Shown here: piece by piece, positions 60,384 through 64,000 of the stretch
Layout: each line of letters starts with the position of its first letter
Numbering within the stretch: position 1 is the stretch's first letter
From: an uncultured Alphaproteobacteria bacterium
Lineage (GTDB): Bacteria > Pseudomonadota > Alphaproteobacteria > RF32 > CAG-239
Length of the DNA: 64,000 nucleotides
Assembly: GCA_910577095.1 (NCBI GenBank)
Contig: CAJTLY010000007.1
Location: 1 to 64,000, forward strand
Reading direction: 5' to 3'
Made by a program: the position numbers and the translations under genes
The notes under the pieces: model-generated
What the model was told of the DNA's origin: nothing
Seen by the model: only the letters and a program-made list of their open reading frames with translations
Database searches by the model: none

Positions 60384-62822
60384 TCAGGGCTGGGTCTGAA
60401 ACTCTTGTAATTGTCGTTGCAGCAAATCGGCACGGATCGAAGTCGGACGGACAATGCCGCTGCTGATCGTTTTTGAACTGCGAAGCCGGCGGATGGCTTC
60501 CGTATTGTCATGACGTTCCAGAAACTCCGCATACATCGCCGTTCTCTCTGCCCCATGTCCGGCGGCAACCTTTGCCCGCATTGCCGCAATCCGGTCGTGA
60601 CCGCGTTTCATGTCCTCTGCCACTTTTTGCACGCTGTCAACCGGCTGGGTTAGAGTTTCGGCCGACTGCGCTTCCGCTTTTTCTTCCGCGGACACCGGTG
60701 CCGTCTCTGCTGTTTCGGCTTCCGTTTCCTGACGGCCGCTGTTTTCTGTTTCCGCTTTTTCTGCCGTAACAGGTTCCGGCATTTTTTCCGGCACCACTCT
60801 CTGCACACTATCTGCCAAAACCTCAGGCGCCGACATTTCCGCTTTTTCTTCCGCGGGCACCGGTGCCGGTTTTGCGGCGTTTTCCGGACTGCGGTCCGGT
60901 TTACCGCCGGAGACGTATTCTTCCGTTTGCGTCATTTTGGCGTTGGGCGCGCCTTCCATCCTGACACCTTTACTGTCGTAAAAATCAGCTTTGGTTCCGG
61001 CAGAACTTTTCTCAACAACGGCCCCAAAAAGCTTTCCGTCCAACGTAACTTCCGTCCGCGAAACTTCTTTGCCGTTTTCAATATACTTTCCGTCCTTGAT
61101 GTTTATCTTGTGTTTGCTTAAATCAATTTCCTTGCCCTGATCATAAAGCTTCACATCCTTGATGTTTCCGTTTTCGTCCCGCAAAAAAGCAGCGCCGTGT
61201 TTTTTGCCGTCAATCATTGTCACTTCAATTTTTTCGCCCTGCTCGTTGACATATGATTTCAGCTCTGCCTTTTGAAACACCTCGGGACGGTTGAAATAGA
61301 ATTTAACCCCGTCCAACATTCCGTAACTTCGCGGTTGCGGCTTAACGGTTAAAGGTTCCACTTTTTCCGCTTCTTCCTGTTTTTTTATTCTTTCCAACTC
61401 CTGATTAATCGCCCGGCTCTCCCGCTCGGCTTTCAAAAAGTCGGAACCGCTGTCCAAAACTTCCATTTTCAAAACGTCGGAAACTCTGTTTTCTTCGGAA
61501 TGTTCCTGCCATTTGGTCTCACCCTGATTGTATTCGAGGGCGCTTGAAAGCATCGGCTTATAAGGATGATCACGACGATATTGTTCGGGGTTGCGGCGAA
61601 ACTCATCAATCGCCGGACACTCTTTGATCGGAACATTGTTGGGATCAAAACCTTCAATATGCGTCGTCAGGTCAATATCCGTACCCGGCACCGTGTATAT
61701 TTCTTTAAGCTTTTTCAAATATTCCGCCTGATTTTCTCCGGCTTTGCCGTCACCGCTGTTCAAAGCCAGCGCCATGTTAACATCCAAAAAACTTTCCATG
61801 GCGTTATCGCCGGACATTCCGCGATAAACGCTCAGCTCGTTAAACAGATCATAACTCTGGGAGATTTGCTCGTCATACATCCTCCCGCCGGATTGGAGGT
61901 CTTTTTTCATATTATCGTCAAGGTTATGGAAAACACTCTCCGCAATTTTTTGATGTTGAAGCAGATTATGGTATTGTTCCAAGCTCACCGTCCCGTCATA
62001 AACCAAACCGTTAACCGACAACATTTGGGCATTATCGGCGTTGCCGTCCTGAGCCAGACTGGCGCCGGCATTTTCAATTCGTTCGGGAACATAAATACTG
62101 TCTTGCCAATCATTTGCCAGATATTTGCGAAAATCGAGTCCGCCGATTGTCATATAGTGCCGGGCAAAACGGTCAAATTCTGCATCATCTTGCTGAAACT
62201 TACGGTCGGAAGTGTTCATGAACAACCGCGTTGCAGTTTCAAAATCCTTGACATATCCCGAATTTTTCGCCGCCATATTTTTGAACTGTTCGCCTACCAA
62301 CAGTTGCATTTCTTTGTCAAACTCTTTTGGATCTTTGCTTTCCGGATTAACTTTTCCCTCTCGGATCGCTTCCAGATATTCATAAGGAACGGCAGCACTG
62401 ACCCAGGAGGATGACTTACCGGCTTCTTCCAAAAACTTTTCCTTGTCTTCGGCTGCCAGATATTCTTCCCGCCAACACAGCACCGAGACTGTCCATGCCG
62501 AAACTTCGTCCAGCACCCTCAGCTTATAAAACTGCTCGGCACTGAGATCCGGAATCCCCAACCGGGCATTCGCCGCATGTTTAGCCTCGTGCGAAATATT
62601 TTCTTTTATTTTGCTTTCGGTATCCTGATAAGAATAAACGTTTCTCACCACCCGGCCGCTTTGAGGATCATAATAGGCGCTGGTGGCCGAATAACGACTC
62701 AGTGTGTCGGCCTGAAACTCTACCGTCGTCCTTCTTTGCGCCATTTTCCGCTGCGAATCCTGCAAACGCTGTTCCAGTTCATGTTTTCTTTTTTCTCTGA
62801 TCGAAACGTTTACATCCGGCAT
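60384..62822 (-). CDS. Large protein with HExxH motif and MORN-like repeats
   Basis: An 812-aa protein of unknown function. HEAKH (residues 78-82), followed by Glu106 in LDEVSAW, could be a zinc site. A long helical part follows. Residues 545-660 have repeated strands with DG/NG turns (DGKKHGAAFLRDENGNIKDV, DGKYIENGKEVSRT, DGKLFGAVVEK), like MORN or toxin-associated wall repeats. The region 670-765 is Ala/Glu/Pro-rich and carries two copies of AEEKAE...DSVQ(R/K)V, visible as DNA repeats too. The last part is helical and basic. No signal peptide. ATG at 62822 has GAGAGGA upstream. Confidence 0.68.
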   Translation of the reverse strand: MPDVNVSIREKRKHELEQRLQDSQRKMAQRRTTVEFQADTLSRYSATSAYYDPQSGRVVRNVYSYQDTESKIKENISHEAKHAANARLGIPDLSAEQFYKLRVLDEVSAWTVSVLCWREEYLAAEDKEKFLEEAGKSSSWVSAAVPYEYLEAIREGKVNPESKDPKEFDKEMQLLVGEQFKNMAAKNSGYVKDFETATRLFMNTSDRKFQQDDAEFDRFARHYMTIGGLDFRKYLANDWQDSIYVPERIENAGASLAQDGNADNAQMLSVNGLVYDGTVSLEQYHNLLQHQKIAESVFHNLDDNMKKDLQSGGRMYDEQISQSYDLFNELSVYRGMSGDNAMESFLDVNMALALNSGDGKAGENQAEYLKKLKEIYTVPGTDIDLTTHIEGFDPNNVPIKECPAIDEFRRNPEQYRRDHPYKPMLSSALEYNQGETKWQEHSEENRVSDVLKMEVLDSGSDFLKAERESRAINQELERIKKQEEAEKVEPLTVKPQPRSYGMLDGVKFYFNRPEVFQKAELKSYVNEQGEKIEVTMIDGKKHGAAFLRDENGNIKDVKLYDQGKEIDLSKHKINIKDGKYIENGKEVSRTEVTLDGKLFGAVVEKSSAGTKADFYDSKGVRMEGAPNAKMTQTEEYVSGGKPDRSPENAAKPAPVPAEEKAEMSAPEVLADSVQRVVPEKMPEPVTAEKAETENSGRQETEAETAETAPVSAEEKAEAQSAETLTQPVDSVQKVAEDMKRGHDRIAAMRAKVAAGHGAERTAMYAEFLERHDNTEAIRRLRSSKTISSGIVRPTSIRADLLQRQLQEFQTQP

Positions 62823-62935
62823 GACATCCTCTCCATAATAGTCTGAATCACAGTCAAATGATAACATTAGGCGGCGCAATAGTCAACCATCGCGCCGCCC
62901 GGCTTCAAAATGTCATTATTTTGTAATAATGCCTT

Positions 62936-63811
62936 CTACAGGTCAAACAAATCCGCATAAGCGAACGAAAGCCCGATCAGGAAATTTGATCCTTCCCGGC
63001 TGGCGCCTCTTGCTTTTCCCTGAAAATAGCTGACATAAGGTGCCAAACTGAATTTTTGATAGACTTTCACATCCATCCGTCCAGTCACGCTCAGTTCATA
63101 CTCCAAATCCGTTGCCACATATTCGCTGTAGCTCAAATAGTCGCGGAAATATCCTTCCAATTGAAATTTTACCTGGTCGGAAATCGGTTTTTCGGCCCGG
63201 ATTCCGATTTCATAGGCGCTTTTTGTCACTTCGGCATTGCTGTAGGTAAAGTCATATTCACCAACCGCCGCCGCATACAATTCCTTGATAACGTCGCCGT
63301 TAAACAGCTTCAACCCGCTTTTGCCGCGAACAACTTTCATCCGCGGGGCATCATTGTTACGGGTAAACTCGGTCTGATATGCCACGCTTGCAAACGGTCC
63401 GGCATCGGCATCGTCAAAATCAAGTTTCCACAATTTGCAGTTATAATCACTGGTCAGAAGGATTTTATCGGCATCTTCGTTGGTCGTATGCTCTTCGTCA
63501 ACCGGTTTCAATTCGGTACGCCCATATTCCATAAACAAGCTGTTGTTCCACTGCCAGTTCGGCTGTTCGTATTCCAACACAAAGTCAAACACGCCTTTGA
63601 TCATTGTTTTGCTGTCAGCACTGAGCTGAGAGTTGGGATTGTCAACATACAAATCGGCATTTTTTACCTCGGTTGATGACATCTCCAACGCCACCCGCCG
63701 GAAATTTGCCCGCAGATCGCTTTTTTCGCCGTCATCAGCCGCCGCCGTATTAAGTCCCAAAAAAACGCCGGAAAATAAAACCGCCGTCATTAAGTTATAT
63801 TTGATAGTCAT
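62936..63811 (-). CDS. Outer-membrane protein, DUF3078-like
   Basis: A 291-aa exported protein. Signal peptide MTIKYNLMTAVLFSGVFLGLNTAAA. The mature chain is beta-strand-rich with alternating aromatic residues: NWQWNNSLFMEYGRTELK, DKILLTSDYNCKLWKLD, FASVAYQTEFTR, AYEIGIRAEKPISDQVKFQLEGYFRDY, and a C-terminal LIGLSFAYADLFDL. The WNNSL..YG then DKI..TS..N pattern is like DUF3078 barrels, which are common in Bacteroidota; in this organism that match is only suggestive. It is separated from the HExxH gene by 113 bases. Confidence 0.72.
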   Translation of the reverse strand: MTIKYNLMTAVLFSGVFLGLNTAAADDGEKSDLRANFRRVALEMSSTEVKNADLYVDNPNSQLSADSKTMIKGVFDFVLEYEQPNWQWNNSLFMEYGRTELKPVDEEHTTNEDADKILLTSDYNCKLWKLDFDDADAGPFASVAYQTEFTRNNDAPRMKVVRGKSGLKLFNGDVIKELYAAAVGEYDFTYSNAEVTKSAYEIGIRAEKPISDQVKFQLEGYFRDYLSYSEYVATDLEYELSVTGRMDVKVYQKFSLAPYVSYFQGKARGASREGSNFLIGLSFAYADLFDL

Positions 63812-63951
63812 GTAGCCTCCGCTGTCTGTAAGTTCATTAGCACCTTAACGTATATAAAGAGAGAGTTCGCTTGACAAGTATAAAAATATGCAATACTAAC
63901 AAGTTTTTAATCCGACCTTTTAATTTTCGGCTTTATATTTGGAAAAACATC

Positions 63952-64000
63952 ATGAACATTGACAAACTTGCTGAAGTCGTCTGCACCCTCAAAGACACCT
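63952..64000 (+). CDS. Start of a gene cut by the window edge
   Basis: ATG at 63952 begins MNIDKLAEVVCTLKDT, open to the end of the window. GGAAAA lies 8 bases upstream and a TTGACA sits at 63869-63874 in the AT-rich gap behind it. Too short to identify. Confidence 0.5.
   Translation, partial: MNIDKLAEVVCTLKDT

Overview
The window looks like chromosome from a gut-type, anaerobic alphaproteobacterium. Evidence for this is the F1 operon in the order atpH-atpA-atpG-atpD-atpC without F0 genes nearby, a molybdopterin-binding/MobA-like fusion of the type known from Alphaproteobacteria, Gram-negative envelope genes (MlaA, MlaC, a SPOR protein, outer-membrane barrels, Lpp-type lipoproteins) and an [FeFe]-hydrogenase maturase (HydG) with its TM1266-type partner. 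The lineage is inference. No rRNA, CRISPR array, insertion sequence or prophage was seen.

Layout. 1-99: end of an outer-membrane barrel. 0.2-5.1 kb: F1 ATP synthase operon. 5.2-20.8 kb: DNA, RNA and envelope housekeeping (priA, xerC, Moco-type fusion, nagZ, site-2 protease, SPOR protein, xthA-rnr-S41 protease, LysR regulator, DUF4139 protein). 21-38 kb: a mosaic. Recognisable genes with good Shine-Dalgarno (SD) sites (phosphatase, acyltransferase, HAD-Nudix fusion, EamA transporter, HD and Nudix hydrolases, hydG, SIMPL protein, TerC, GNAT, ppa) alternate with unknown genes that have AT-rich, SD-less leaders of the Bacteroidota kind. 38.4-42.5 kb: two proteins with HExxH zinc-protease motifs, a small Trp-rich protein and tRNA-Val. 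42.6-50.5 kb: hup, lon, a DegT aminotransferase, mlaA-mlaC, and LemA-TPM-small membrane protein. 50.8-54.8 kb: the most unusual locus, described below. 54.9-64 kb: TPR protein, DUF58-MoxR pair, UvrD-type helicase, a large HExxH protein, an outer-membrane protein and the first codons of another gene.

The locus to look at first is 50.8-54.8 kb. A peptidoglycan-binding-domain protein of otherwise unknown function faces four tandem, highly similar small membrane proteins. A decayed copy of the 3' end of the peptidoglycan-binding gene lies between the first and second membrane genes. This shows that the tail plus membrane gene was duplicated as a unit, a pattern expected of toxin/immunity loci, although function is unproven. 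Other candidates are a 610-residue protein that joins a zinc-protease motif to a papain-like Cys-His-Asn set, a HAD-Nudix-HTH fusion, a tandem pair of unknown paralogues, and two short genes (49 and 37 codons) with good translation context.

Gene starts were chosen by SD site and family alignment, so several differ from the longest open frame.
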